64,000 nucleotides of DNA. Origin: Tragulus kanchil. Taxonomy: Eukaryota; Chordata; Mammalia; Artiodactyla; Tragulidae. Shown piece by piece: positions 47,021 through 58,360 of this stretch. The translations under genes and the position numbers were made by a program. The stretch covers positions 97,084,794-97,148,793 of the forward strand of contig JAIOJX010000032.1 of NCBI GenBank assembly GCA_022376925.1. The letters run 5' to 3'. Every line of letters begins with the position of its first letter. The stretch's first letter is position 1. The notes beneath the pieces are model-generated. The model saw only the letters and a list, made by a program, of their open reading frames with translations. It did not search any database and was not told the origin of the DNA.

Positions 47021-48492
47021 TTTCTCCTTATTTTTTCTAACTCTTCCATATATTTGAAAAAAACATTCAAAACTTAAAAAAGAAAGTCAGCCCAGGAAAA
47101 CATTTAAATTAGGTCATCATTGAAAGAGTTAAGGTCTTAAAGCCACTGACTTGCCTGCCTGGAGGGATTTCAGGTCACAATAAACTCAAAGCACAGTAAC
47201 ATATTGAAAATAAAAGACAGTACAGGAAACCTTCCACAAGCACATCTAAGATTTTGTTTAAATGGCTGGGTGATTCTACCATAGAACAAAACCGTTTAAA
47301 GCTCTGGTTCTGAACACTAGTTGCACATTAAACTCTCCTGTGACAGCTTTAAAAAATACTGGTGTACAGGTGTCATTAGTCTCTCTTTGAAGCTGCAGCA
47401 TGCCAGGTTTCCCTGTCCTTCACCACCTCCTGAAGCCTGTTCAAACTCATGTCCATTAACTCAGTGATATCATCCAACCAAATCGCACACCATCGTCCCC
47501 TTCTCCTTCTGCCTTCTATCCTTCTCAGCATCAGGGTCTTTCCCAATGAGTCGACTCTATGCACCGGGTGACAAAAGTATTGGAGCTTCAGCTTCAGCAT
47601 CCGTCCTTCCAATGAATATTCAGGGTTGATTTCCTTTAGAATTGACTGGTTTGATCTCCTTGCTGTCCAAGAGACTCTGAAGAGTCTCCTCCAACACCAC
47701 AGTTCAAAAGCATCAATTCTTAGCGCTCAGCCTTCTTAATGGTGCAACTCTCACATGACTACTGGGAAAGCCATAGCTTTGACTATATGGACTTTGGTCG
47801 GCAAAGCGATATTTCTGTGCTTTGAATATGCTTTCTAGGTTTGTCATAGCTTTTCTTCCAAAGAGCAGGCATCTTTTAATTTCATGGCTGCTGTGACCAT
47901 CTGCAGTGATTTTGGAGCCCGAGAAAATAAACTCTGTCACTGTTTCCATTGTTTGTCCATATATTTGCTGTGAAGAAATGGGACTGGATGACATGATCCT
48001 CACTCATTTTCTGAATGTTGAATTTTAGGCCAACTTTTTCACTCTCCTCTTTCACCTTTATCAAGAGGCATCAGGGTCATTTAGTTCCTCTTCATTTTCT
48101 GCCATAAAAGTGGAGTCATCTGCGTATTATTCACATTTCTCCTTATTTTTTCTAACTCTTCCATATATTTGAAAAAAACATTCAAAACTTAAAAAAGAAA
48201 GTCAGCCCAGGAAAACATTTAAATTAGGTCATCATTGAAAGAGTTAAGGTCTTAAAGCCACTGACTTGCCTGCCTGGAGGGATTTCAGGTCACAATAAAC
48301 TCAAAGCACAGTAACATATTGAAAATAAAAGACAGTACAGGAAACCTTCCACAAGCACATCTAAGATTTTGTTTAAATGGCTGGGTGATTCTACCATAGA
48401 ACAAAACCGTTTAAAGCTCTGGTTCTGAACACTAGTTGCACATTAAACTCTCCTGTGACAGCTTTAAAAAATACTGGTGTACAGGTGTCATT
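46262..48492 (+). repeat. direct duplication 15 (unit about 1.115 kb)
   Basis: Positions of about 46262-47377 are repeated at 47378-48492, offset 1115. The first 16 bases of copy 2 (47378-47393) are a shortened, damaged form of the BovB end. From CTGCAGCATGCC on, the copies agree throughout. Confidence 0.95.
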
Positions 48493-50597
48493 CAAGAACC
48501 ATCACAGAATCAGAATGTGGGTATACGAGTGCATATTACAAGTGTGTGGATGTTGGCGGGAATGGTATCAGTAATGCATCTTCAATTTTATACAGAATGT
48601 ATCTGCAGCTACTTCAAGACAAAAACACCTGTTGCTAAACTTTCAACTGTAAAGACAGTTTTGATCATCTACTACTGCTTTACATGAAGAGGCTCTCAGA
48701 ATGACACAATGAGGCTTGTGCAGAATCAATTACTTTATTCTATTTATTAAGATTATTGATTAATGATATTCATGATAGACAACAAAACTTGGAAGTCAAT
48801 CTTTCCAGTGCTTATAGAAAAATACAATAAATGACTCCATTGAGAGTTCACCTTCTATTAAGCATCTGCTACATGCCAGACACAAGGCTATGTGCTAAGA
48901 CACCAAGAAGAATGGGCCACAGTTCATGCCCTCATGGAGCAGGTGGGTAAGTGGACAAAACAGTCTGTATGGAATGTACTGCTGGGATAGATTTGGACAT
49001 GGGACACAGAGAAGCACAGAGAAGGTCCTAGTTAGGGGAACCCGAGGCTGCACAGGGAACTTCCAAAAGGCAGGAAAGCTTTAGGCAAATTCTGAAAATG
49101 ACTGGTCACTGCGTAGGCACATAAAGAAAGAGTGAGTGAAGAGGGCCTACACAACGAAGGCATCATTTTAGACGGACAGAGCAGAGAGCCAAGATGGCAT
49201 CATATTGAAGATGACTGGAAACAATCCGGCAGAGCAGAATTTGGGTAACATAGGCAGTTTACATTAATCATCCCTGTACCCCTTCAACTAATACTGTGAA
49301 TGCCTCATAGAAGGTATGTTAGGAAAGGCTTGTAGATCAGAAAAGCATCTAAACATTAGGTTTCTCTTGCAGAGTAGCCTAGATAGTAACTTCCTCCCTG
49401 ACCCTATATTATCACCCTTCAAGTCCTCTCCTTCCCAAGAGCTCCCGTGGCTGTAATGATTTACCCAGAGTTGTGAGCTACCGCAGAGTAGCCTAAAAAA
49501 TATGCTAAACACTAGTTGGCACATGTTTAAAGCTCTGGTTCTGAACACTAGTTGCACATTAAACTCTCCTGTGACAGCTTTAAAAAATACTGGTGTACAG
49601 GTGTCATTCAAGAACCATCACAGAATCAGAATGTGGGTATACGAGTGCATATTACAAGTGTGTGGATGTTGGCGGGAATGGTATCAGTAATGCATCTTCA
49701 ATTTTATACAGAATGTATCTGCAGCTACTTCAAGACAAAACACCTGTTGCTAAACTTTCAACTGTAAAGACAGTTTTGATCATCTACTACTGCTTTACAT
49801 GAAGAGGCTCTCAGAATGACACAATGAGGCTTGTGCAGAATCAATTACTTTATTCTATTTATTAAGATTATTGATTAATGATATTCATGATAGACAACAA
49901 AACTTGGAAGTCAATCTTTCCAGTGCTTATAGAAAAATACAATAAATGACTCCATTGAGAGTTCACCTTCTATTAAGCATCTGCTACATGCCAGACACAA
50001 GGCTATGTGCTAAGACACCAAGAAGAATGGGCCACAGTTCATGCCCTCATGGAGCAGGTGGGTAAGTGGACAAAACAGTCTGTATGGAATGTACTGCTGG
50101 GATAGATTTGGACATGGGACACAGAGAAGCACAGAGAAGGTCCTAGTTAGGGGAACCCGAGGCTGCACAGGGAACTTCCAAAAGGCAGGAAAGCTTTAGG
50201 CAAATTCTGAAAATGACTGGTCACTGCGTAGGCACATAAAGAAAGAGTGAGTGAAGAGGGCCTACACAACGAAGGCATCATTTTAGACGGACAGAGCAGA
50301 GAGCCAAGATGGCATCATATTGAAGATGACTGGAAACAATCCGGCAGAGCAGAATTTGGGTAACATAGGCAGTTTACATTAATCATCCCTGTACCCCTTC
50401 AACTAATACTGTGAATGCCTCATAGAAGGTATGTTAGGAAAGGCTTGTAGATCAGAAAAGCATCTAAACATTAGGTTTCTCTTGCAGAGTAGCCTAGATA
50501 GTAACTTCCTCCCTGACCCTATATTATCACCCTTCAAGTCCTCTCCTTCCCAAGAGCTCCCGTGGCTGTAATGATTTACCCAGAGTTGTGAGCTACC
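48409..50597 (+). repeat. direct duplication 16 (unit about 1.115 kb, 42-base filler)
   Basis: Positions 48409-49482 are repeated at 49525-50597. The 42-base filler 49483-49524 is built from pieces of the unit itself: GCAGAGTAGCCTA (also at 49368) and AACACTAGTTG(G)CACAT (also at 48428). Positions 48409-48492 also belong to duplication 15, so they occur three times (47294, 48409, 49525). Confidence 0.93.
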
Positions 50598-50644
50598 CAG
50601 GTCTGAGCTAGGTGAGCTGCAGATGTAGAAAACACAGAGCAATA

Positions 50645-50865
50645 GGGTGTGTGTGCATGCTAAATCGCTTCAATGATGTCTAACCCTGTGCAACCTTTTG
50701 GAATACAGCCAACCAGGCTCCTCTGTCCCTGGGATTCTCCAGACAAGAATACTGAAGTGGGTTGCCACGCTCTTCTCCAGGGGATCTTCCCAACCCAGGG
50801 ATTGAACCCAGGCCTCTTGCATTGAAGGTGGGTTATTTACCATCTGAGCCACCAGGGAAGCCCCA
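50645..50865 (-). mobile_element. Bov-A2 SINE, minus strand
   Basis: Reverse Bov-A2: 'ccaaccaggctcctctgtccctgggattctccagacaagaatactgaagtgggttgcc', 'ggggatcttcccaacccagggattgaaccc', 'catctgagccaccagggaagcc'. It is preceded by a short GT run, typical for the end of this SINE. Confidence 0.9.
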
Positions 50866-51034
50866 CCAGAGATGTACCACTGTCTAACTCAGAGCTGCTC
50901 TGATCTTCTAAGGAATAATGATCAAATAATGAGATGATTTTATCATGTAGCTCCATGTCCTTAAACTACTGTTCTTAAGTTTACCCAGGATATTTTTTCT
51001 GACTACCATCTAAGACAGTAAGTTCTATGACTGA

Positions 51035-51100
51035 CTCAGGTTTATGTACTGCTGTTAACAGCAAAACTCTGTAAAAGTAAAATAAAGATAAATCAAAAAA
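51035..51100 (+). mobile_element. L1 3' tail fragment
   Basis: The order 'gactcaggtttatgtactgctgttaacagcaaaactctgtaaaagtaaaataaag' equals the last part of the L1 at 38080-38150 and at 55495-55550. Only the tail is left. Confidence 0.7.
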
Positions 51101-51134
51101 AAATTAAGATGGTAAGTTTTATCGGTCTTATGGG

Positions 51135-51355
51135 TCTAGTGTGTGTGTGTGCGCGCGCTCAGTTGTGTCTGACTCTTGGTGGCCCCATGGATTGTAGGCT
51201 CCTCTGTCCATGGAGCTTTCCAGGCAAGAACACTGAAGTGGGTTGCCATGTCCTTCTCCAGGGCATCTTCCTGATCCATGAATTGAACCTGTGTCTCTTG
51301 CATCTCCTCCACAGGCAGGTGGATTCTTTACCACTAGCACGACCCAGGAAATCCT
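51135..51355 (-). mobile_element. Bov-A2 SINE, minus strand, with GT/GC run
   Basis: Reverse Bov-A2: GCGCTCAGTTGTGTCTGACT, 'caggcaagaacactgaagtgggttgcc', 'ttctccagggcatcttcctgatcc', 'ggtggattctttaccactagcacg'. It carries a GTGTGTGTGTGCGCGCGC run at 51140-51157 at its end and is more diverged than its neighbour at 50645. Confidence 0.85.
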
Positions 51356-52126
51356 TGGTTGTAATGGAGATGGCTCATTTCTGGACCTCACTTTCTCCTC
51401 TTCGACTACTCCAATTGACTAATCAGAAATGGGTCGCGGTTAAAGACCCTTTAATTCATCCTTAAAATCTGAATTTCATTTTCTAGCACAGGCTAATCCA
51501 TAGTAGATAAAATCTAACCTTAATAGAACCTGTTGAAAGGCAAGAAACTGGTAAGGGGCACCTGCAGTTGGTTGGATTTGATGAATGGGTACATTTTAAC
51601 CATTTTAGATAGAATATAAGCTTTTTCAACACTTATAATTAGAGTTGCAACCTAACTACCCTTTAAACAGACGAGCTGTTAACAGGAAGCAATTCTATTT
51701 ACAATGAGAAAAAAAAAAAATGGCATTCGAGGGTGCTTGTATAAGCAGATTTAACAAAGAAATCTTCCTCCACTTAAAATGCTCTTGTTCCTAATATTTT
51801 AGCTGTTCATTCATCTGCACCCAGTGATGCTCCACATACAAGAATTATCGAGAAAACTTCATAATAACACAGATGCCCTAGCCTCAAACCAACTGAATAT
51901 AAACCCTGGTATGACTCATGAACTGGAAAAGATCCCCATTAATTCTAATGTGCAACCAGAGTTTAAAACCATGTATTTTAGCAGATTAAAAGTATAGAGT
52001 CCTTGGAACTTAGAGTTCTTCACATCTAAAGTCCCATACAAACTCAGAATTCCTCCCACGGCATGCCTGACAGAATATCACCTGACCTCTCCTTAAAGTC
52101 AGCCAACAGAGCAGCCCTGGCGGCCT
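51356..52126. other. FGGY intron, nothing recognised
   Basis: No gene or repeat is recognised apart from an A run near 51708-51720. Confidence 0.5.
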
Positions 52127-54274
52127 CCGCGGGCTCCTTGGCTGGAGAGGGCTAGCTGCTGCTGAGCTGACTCCACAGGCTCATCCCATCCCTTGGGACT
52201 CTGCTCTCTGCAGTGATCCAAATGCGGACCAGAACAATGCCAACTGAGCCAGAGGTCGGCCACTGAGACAAGGACCGCTCGTATTCATCTCTGAAGCCTC
52301 ACCACGTAATAAGACAGGGACTGGTACACACAAGGGGTGCTAGTAAAAGTGACCTAAGTAGAAAAATAACGTGTATATAAAAGATGGCCGCCATTCCCAC
52401 TGACATTCTAATCATTCATCCGTTTGCAAACTTTTTCAGGGCATGCCATTTATAAAAATCACTGTTCCGTGCATTAGGTGGAACACATTCTCCTAAGTTA
52501 AAGAATTCATACTCGGATGGGAGAAACTTTTCTAAACAATCAGGTGTCAGGCTCTCTCTCAGTTCTCACAGAAAAGCTGGTGTTCCATTATCCCAAGTCT
52601 TTCAGAGGCAAAACCAAGCCATGCAGAAGTTAAGTGATTCACTCCAAGTGTCACAGCTCAGCAGTAGCAGGGCTGAGATCTGGGATCGCCTGACTCCAAT
52701 TTCAGGTTATCCCAGCGTGCCTCAGTAGCCAGAGCCACCAGTTAAGAACGGCGCTGCTACAGCGGTGTCCGCAGCTAAGGAATCTTTAACACAGCCCCAC
52801 ACGTGCTGTGACGCCTAGGCCGGCAACAGCCGATTGGCAGCACAGAGCGCCACACTCCTTCACTGGCCACATGCAGTCTCCATTGCTCCATCGTCTCCAC
52901 CACTCCCAAATGTCGGCCACTCATTAAAAGGTTAAATGTCAGTTGAAATTTACCTCTCACATATGCTGTTATTTTTTGCAAATCTGGCCCAATATACTCA
53001 CATTAGTTACCTGACGTTTGGATTTGCAATTTCAGGGCTAGCCCTTACGGCTAAAGTACCCCCAAAGGGACACATACTCACTTGTGAAAATTTTCTGATG
53101 GTACTAACAGATGCAAATGGCACTTAAACATTTGAAACAGCCCATTACAGGACTCATGAGTGTCCATTAAATGGGAATTTTTCATGTAAATGGGAATGGG
53201 GCTTATCTCGAACCTCCCCGGGCCCTCCTTGGCTGGAGAGGCTAGCTGCTGAGCTGACTCCACAGGCTCATCCCATCCCTTGGGACTCTGCTCTGCAGTG
53301 ATCCAAATGCGGACCAGAACAATGCCAACTGAGCCAGAGGTCGGCCACTGAGACAAGGACCGCTCGTATTCATCTCTGAAGCCTCACCACGTAATAAGAC
53401 AGGGACTGGTACACACAAGGGGTGCTAGTAAAAGTGACCTAAGTAGAAAAATAACGTGTATATAAAAGATGGCCGCCATTCCCACTGACATTCTAATCAT
53501 TCATCCGTTTGCAAACTTTTTCAGGGCATGCCATTTATAAAAATCACTGTTCCGTGCATTAGGTGGAACACATTCTCCTAAGTTAAAGAATTCATACTCG
53601 GATGGGAGAAACTTTTCTAAACAATCAGGTGTCAGGCTCTCTCTCAGTTCTCACAGAAAAGCTGGTGTTCCATTATCCCAAGTCTTTCAGAGGCAAAACC
53701 AAGCCATGCAGAAGTTAAGTGATTCACTCCAAGTGTCACAGCTCAGCAGTAGCAGGGCTGAGATCTGGGATCGCCTGACTCCAATTTCAGGTTATCCCAG
53801 CGTGCCTCAGTAGCCAGAGCCACCAGTTAAGAACGGCGCTGCTACAGCGGTGTCCGCAGCTAAGGAATCTTTAACACAGCCCCACACGTGCTGTGACGCC
53901 TAGGCCGGCAACAGCCGATTGGCAGCACAGAGCGCCACACTCCTTCACTGGCCACATGCAGTCTCCATTGCTCCATCGTCTCCACCACTCCCAAATGTCG
54001 GCCACTCATTAAAAGGTTAAATGTCAGTTGAAATTTACCTCTCACATATGCTGTTATTTTTTGCAAATCTGGCCCAATATACTCACATTAGTTACCTGAC
54101 GTTTGGATTTGCAATTTCAGGGCTAGCCCTTACGGCTAAAGTACCCCCAAAGGGACACATACTCACTTGTGAAAATTTTCTGATGGTACTAACAGATGCA
54201 AATGGCACTTAAACATTTGAAACAGCCCATTACAGGACTCATGAGTGTCCATTAGAATGTCATTAAATGGGAAT
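52127..54274 (+). repeat. direct duplication 17 (unit about 1.09 kb)
   Basis: Positions 52127-53178 are repeated at 53216-54274 with about 37 damaged bases between. Near its end copy 1 lacks the GAATGTCATTA block present in copy 2 (54255-54265). Just after the join copy 2 loses G, CTG and CT in AGGGCTAG, GCTGCTG and CTCTCTGC. All of these lie within 90 bases of the join; the middle parts agree. Confidence 0.93.
52590..52720 (-). mobile_element. MIR SINE, reverse (second copy 53675-53805)
   Basis: Reverse MIR order: 'agaagttaagtgattcactccaagtgtcacagctcagcagtagcagggctgagatctgggatcg'. Diverged but recognisable. Confidence 0.7.
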
Positions 54275-54771
54275 GTCTTTGGTCTGGCTATTGAAAATAG
54301 ACACCATTTGTTTCCAGCTTCTGTGTGACATGGGGTCTTATCTGCCTCATTCTGTTTCCTACAAATGAACTCGACTCACCCACTCAAATGCACACGGTAG
54401 AGGAGTTTCATATGCTAAGCCTGGACGACACTGGCCTGGACAACACTGCCTTCCTTGAACAGGCCCAGATTACTGATCTACTTACCTGTTTCAAGACTGC
54501 CCACTCTGAGCTAATTATTACACATCTACCCTACATTGAACTTTCTACTGGCTCTTGTGCACTGGGGAGCCCAGTCTCTTCCCAATCCACCTAATCCTAA
54601 CGTCACCCCTCTCTAATTGCTGTCTAAATTCTCAGTCTCTGGGGATATGATCTTTGGTTTCCATGCTCCATCTGGAAATCTCACTCACAGCAATAACAGA
54701 CACTTGAACTCATGTTCCAGCGGGTCCCCAGCCACTCTCCCTCCACAATAAAAAGACAGAAATGGTCCTAC
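54275..54771. other. FGGY intron, nothing definite
   Basis: The 89-codon open frame at 54325 has no family features. The region lies directly downstream (gene sense) of the 112-bp exon. Confidence 0.5.
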
Positions 54772-54883
54772 CTTCATGATTGACTGGTAATGGACGAAAT
54801 CGTTTATCCAAAACAACCAGCGAACACGTGGCATCAAACCCCAGTCCTCGAATTTGGTGTAAATCGACCCCTTGTACAACTTT
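54772..54883 (-). CDS. FGGY: FGGY carbohydrate kinase (D-ribulokinase), internal coding exon, 112 bp
   Basis: On the minus strand this exon encodes [13 protein letters not shown], then [14 protein letters not shown] and RPLPVNHE: 37 codons plus one base. This is the N-terminal kinase-domain segment of FGGY just before the [13 protein letters not shown] segment of the next exon, roughly residues 67-104. GFDATCS belongs to the first sugar-kinase half with the ribonuclease-H-like fold. The acceptor is TTTTTAAAACAG (AG at 54884-54885), with an A-rich and rather weak polypyrimidine stretch. The donor is ATGAAG then GTAGG (GT at 54770-54771). The single leftover G joins GG of the next exon to make the shared glycine, which confirms the pairing. 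The 64-codon frame in another register here is a shadow. The exon is single copy. I found no upstream exon between here and 64000. Confidence 0.95.
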
Positions 54884-55099
54884 CTGTTTTAAAAATGAAT
54901 AAACAAAAAATATAAATTACAATGCAGGCTTTTAAAAGACTGAAAACAGTTGTAAAGGAAATGAATAAAGTGCTTCCAAAAAACAGATAAAAGTTCAACA
55001 TCACTAAAATATTAGAAGATTCTATAAATTAATTTTTAAGAAGACAACCTATCTAATTGGAAATCAAGCATAGGACAAGTCGCTTCACAAAATAAAAAA

Positions 55100-55555
55100 G
55101 AAACAGTCAAAGAGTAAGTCCTAATGAGGTGGATGAATCCAGAACCTATTATACAAAGTGAAGTAAGTCAAAGAGAAAAGGACAAATACTGTATATTAAC
55201 ACATATATATGGAATCTAGTAAGATGGTATCAATAAATACACATGCAGAACAGCGATGGAGAAACAGACATAGAGAACAGACCTACGGACATCAAGGGGA
55301 GAGGAATAAGTGAGAAGTCTGGAAAAAGTAACATGGAAATCTACATTATCATATGTAAAAGAGATAACCACTGTGAATGCATTGTGGAACTAAGGGATCT
55401 TACATGGGGTCTAGGCAACAACCTGGAGAGGATGGGATGGGGGGAGTGGGAGGGGGGCTCAGGTGGGAGGGACCAAAGATTTGCCTATGACGGACTTGGG
55501 ATTATACAGAGCTGTAAACAACAAAACTCTGTAAAAGCAAAATAAAATTAAAAAA
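55100..55555 (+). mobile_element. L1 LINE 3' end
   Basis: It has the order 'cctaatgaggtggatgaatccagaacctattatacaaagtgaagtaagtc', 'ggacaaatactgtatattaacacatatatatggaatctag', then 'gggatggggggagtgggagggggg' and 'gctgtaaacaacaaaactctgtaaaagcaaaataaaatt' with an A tail. The L1 at 37770-38150 shows the same blocks in the same order. Confidence 0.88.
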
Positions 55556-56044
55556 AAAAGAGAAATAGTCAAAGAGTATATAAACAGTATATGAAACTAT
55601 TCCCAACACACTAAAATTAAATAAATGAAAATAAAAATGCCCACTCTTTTTTTTTCTTATTGGCAAAAATGTAAACATTAAGAATATGTAGTATTAATAG
55701 TGCCAAGACAGGGAGAAGTGAAACTTCTTTTACATTATTTAAGCACAGTGACAATTTAGCACAGATTTTGAAGATTATAATATAATATTTATTAAAATTA
55801 AAAACATGCATAACTTTGGACCTCACAATCCCAGCTTTAGGAAACATAGTGAGCTATAAACATGAGTAAGTAAAATAATATATAAACCAATATTAACTGT
55901 TTAAGAATACAAAAACTGGTAAAATTGTTTTTATTAAATAAACTATGATACACCTGTAAAACAGAATTTTCTACAGCCATTAATAAAAAAGAGGTAGAGA
56001 CACATCTTCTGGGTTTGCTAGTATTTAGAGTATGAAGAGGTTTT
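55556..56044. other. FGGY intron, AT-rich
   Basis: AT-rich sequence, perhaps L1-derived ('aaactatgatacacctgtaaaacagaattttctacagcc'), but no secure match and no exon. Confidence 0.4.
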
Positions 56045-56545
56045 GATAGTGTATTAAAAAGCAGAGACATCACTTTGCGGGCAAAACTCCATACAGTCAA
56101 AGCTATAGTTTTCTCAGCAGTCATGTATGGATGTGAGAGCTGGACCATAAAGAAGGCTGAGCAACAAAGAACTGATGCCTTTGAACTGTAGTGTTGGAGA
56201 AGACTCCTGAGAGTCCCTTGGGAGCCAAGGAGACAAAACCAGTCAATCCTAATGGAAATCAACCATGAATATTCATTGGAAGGACTAAGCTCCAATACTT
56301 TGGTCACCTCATATGAAGAGATGACTCACTGGAAAACACCCTGATGCTGGTAAAACTGGAGCCAAAAGGAGAAGGGGAAGACAGAAGATGAGATGGCTGG
56401 ATGGCATCACTAAGTCAACAGACATGAGTTTGAGCAGGCTCCGTGAGATGTTGAAGGACAGGGAAGCCTGGAGTGCTGCAGTCCATGGGGTCACAAAGAG
56501 TTGGACATGTCTGAGTGACTGAACTAAACTGAACTGGACTGAGAG
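56045..56545 (+). mobile_element. BovB LINE 3' end
   Basis: It has the blocks 'aaaaagcagagacatcac', 'gtcatgtatggatgtgagagctggaccataaagaaggctgagc', 'cactggaaaacaccctgatgctgg', 'agatgagatggctggatggcatcac', 'agttggacatgtctgagtgactgaac'. It is 5'-truncated with a broken frame, on the opposite strand to FGGY. Confidence 0.92.
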
Positions 56546-56639
56546 GTTGGCAAATCTGCTTAGCAAAATAAAAGCACAAAACTGTATAAAATTATTAAAA
56601 ACAACCATTTGGAGGGTATGCAACTTGACCAAAGTTGCA

Positions 56640-57190
56640 TAAGAAACTGATAAACAATCCTTCTTGAGAAATAAAATTGTACCTGAAAAAACTCTATGGC
56701 CAAATAGATTCACTGGGAAATTCAGTGAAATATTCAAAGAATAAACAGTACCATTCCTTTACAAACTTGTTTAGAATATAGTGAAGGAGAGAACATTGTC
56801 AAACAAATTTTACATGACCAGTACCACCCTGATACCAAAGTCAAAGGCATCAAATGAAAAGGACACCACAAACTAATAACTGACAAGAACACAGATTAAA
56901 AATCCTTAATAAAATATTTAAAAACCAATATAGCAATATATAAAACATTCATTACATATTATGACTATGTGGAGTCCATAAATCAATTAATGTATAAGAC
57001 ATACCAATAGAATAAAGCACAAATACCAAATGATCATCTCAACATACAAAAAAGAGGAAGAAAACAAAACAAAAAAACATTCAATAAAATGAAAAAGAAG
57101 GGAACTTCTAATATTTGATAAAGAGCATCGACAAAAGCCTACAGTTAACATTATACTGAACACAGAGTTCCAGAGAATATCAAAGAGAAA
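56640..57190 (+). mobile_element. old L1 ORF2 fragment (second copy 57806-58356)
   Basis: It resembles the L1 reverse-transcriptase region: 'ctatggccaaatagattcactgggaaattc', 'cagtaccaccctgataccaaagtc', 'aatccttaataaaatattt', 'aaatgatcatctcaacata', 'acagttaacattatactgaac'. Many stops; much older than the BovB next to it. Confidence 0.75.
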
Positions 57191-57194
57191 CAGG

Positions 57195-57730
57195 AAGGCC
57201 TTCCTCAATGAACAATGCAAATAAACAGAGGTCAACAACAGAAGGGGAAATACTAGAGATCTCTTCAAGAACTGGAGATATCAAAGGAATTTTTCATGCA
57301 AAGACGGGCACAATAAAAGACAGAAATTGTAAAAATGTAGCAGAAGCAGAAGAGATCAAGAAAAGATGGCAAGAATACATAGAAGAACTGTACAAGAAAT
57401 ATCTTACCGACTCAGATAACCATAATGGTGTGGTCAATCACTCTGAGCCAGACATCCTAGAGTGTGAGGTCAAGTGGCCCTTAAGAAGCACTCCTGCCAA
57501 CAAAGCTAGTGGAAGTGATGGAATTCCAGCTGAGTTACTTACAGTTCTAAAACATGATGCTATTAAAGCACTGCACTCAGTATGCCAGCAAAATCTGGAA
57601 AACTTAGCAGTGGCCATAGCACTGGAAAATATCAATTTTCATCCCAATTCACAAGAAGGGCACTACTAAAGAATGTTCAAACTACCAGACAATTGCACTC
57701 ACTTCCCATGATAGTAAGGCTATGCTCAAA
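57195..57730 (+). mobile_element. BovB LINE, start of RT region, cut at a join
   Basis: A 153-codon frame with BovB protein features: KKRWQEYIEELYKK, EPDILECEVKWPLRS and NKASGSDGIPAELL. It covers the stretch ahead of the reverse-transcriptase core. The copy stops at 57730 because of the duplication join; the same sequence continues in the second copy. Confidence 0.9.
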
Positions 57731-58360
57731 TTGCAGGCTCACTTCATTAAAATGTATAAAATTATTAAAACCATTTGGAGGGTATGCAACTTGACCAAAG
57801 TTGCATAAGAAACTGATAAACAATCCTTCTTGAGAAATAAAATTGTACCTGAAAAAACTCTATGGCCAAATAGATTCACTGGGAAATTCAGTGAAATATT
57901 CAAAGAATAAACAGTACCATTCCTTTACAAACTTGTTTAGAATATAGTGAAGGAGAGAACATTGTCAAACAAATTTTACATGACCAGTACCACCCTGATA
58001 CCAAAGTCAAAGGCATCAAATGAAAAGGACACCACAAACTAATAACTGACAAGAACACAGATTAAAAATCCTTAATAAAATATTTAAAAACCAATATAGC
58101 AATATATAAAACATTCATTACATATTATGACTATGTGGAGTCCATAAATCAATTAATGTATAAGACATACCAATAGAATAAAGCACAAATACCAAATGAT
58201 CATCTCAACATACAAAAAAGAGGAAGAAAACAAAACAAAAAAACATTCAATAAAATGAAAAAGAAGGGAACTTCTAATATTTGATAAAGAGCATCGACAA
58301 AAGCCTACAGTTAACATTATACTGAACACAGAGTTCCAGAGAATATCAAAGAGAAACAGG

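Larger units (their letters stand above)
44388..54771 (-). other. FGGY intron between the two exons (10.4 kb as given)
   Basis: The intron runs from the donor at 54770-54771 to the acceptor at 44388-44389. It contains duplications 15, 16 and 17. Removing one copy of each would shorten it to about 7.1 kb. It also holds three minus-strand Bov-A2 SINEs and a minus-strand BovB. All of these are in the same orientation as the gene. Confidence 0.85.

Noticed and set aside
54685..54879. 64-codon minus-strand frame across the FGGY exon
   Set aside because: It is the wrong register. The register that joins to the next exon through the split glycine and gives the FGGY protein is a different one.
57208..57669. 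153-codon frame as a host gene
   Set aside because: It is BovB retrotransposon protein and is duplicated at 58374 by the block duplication.
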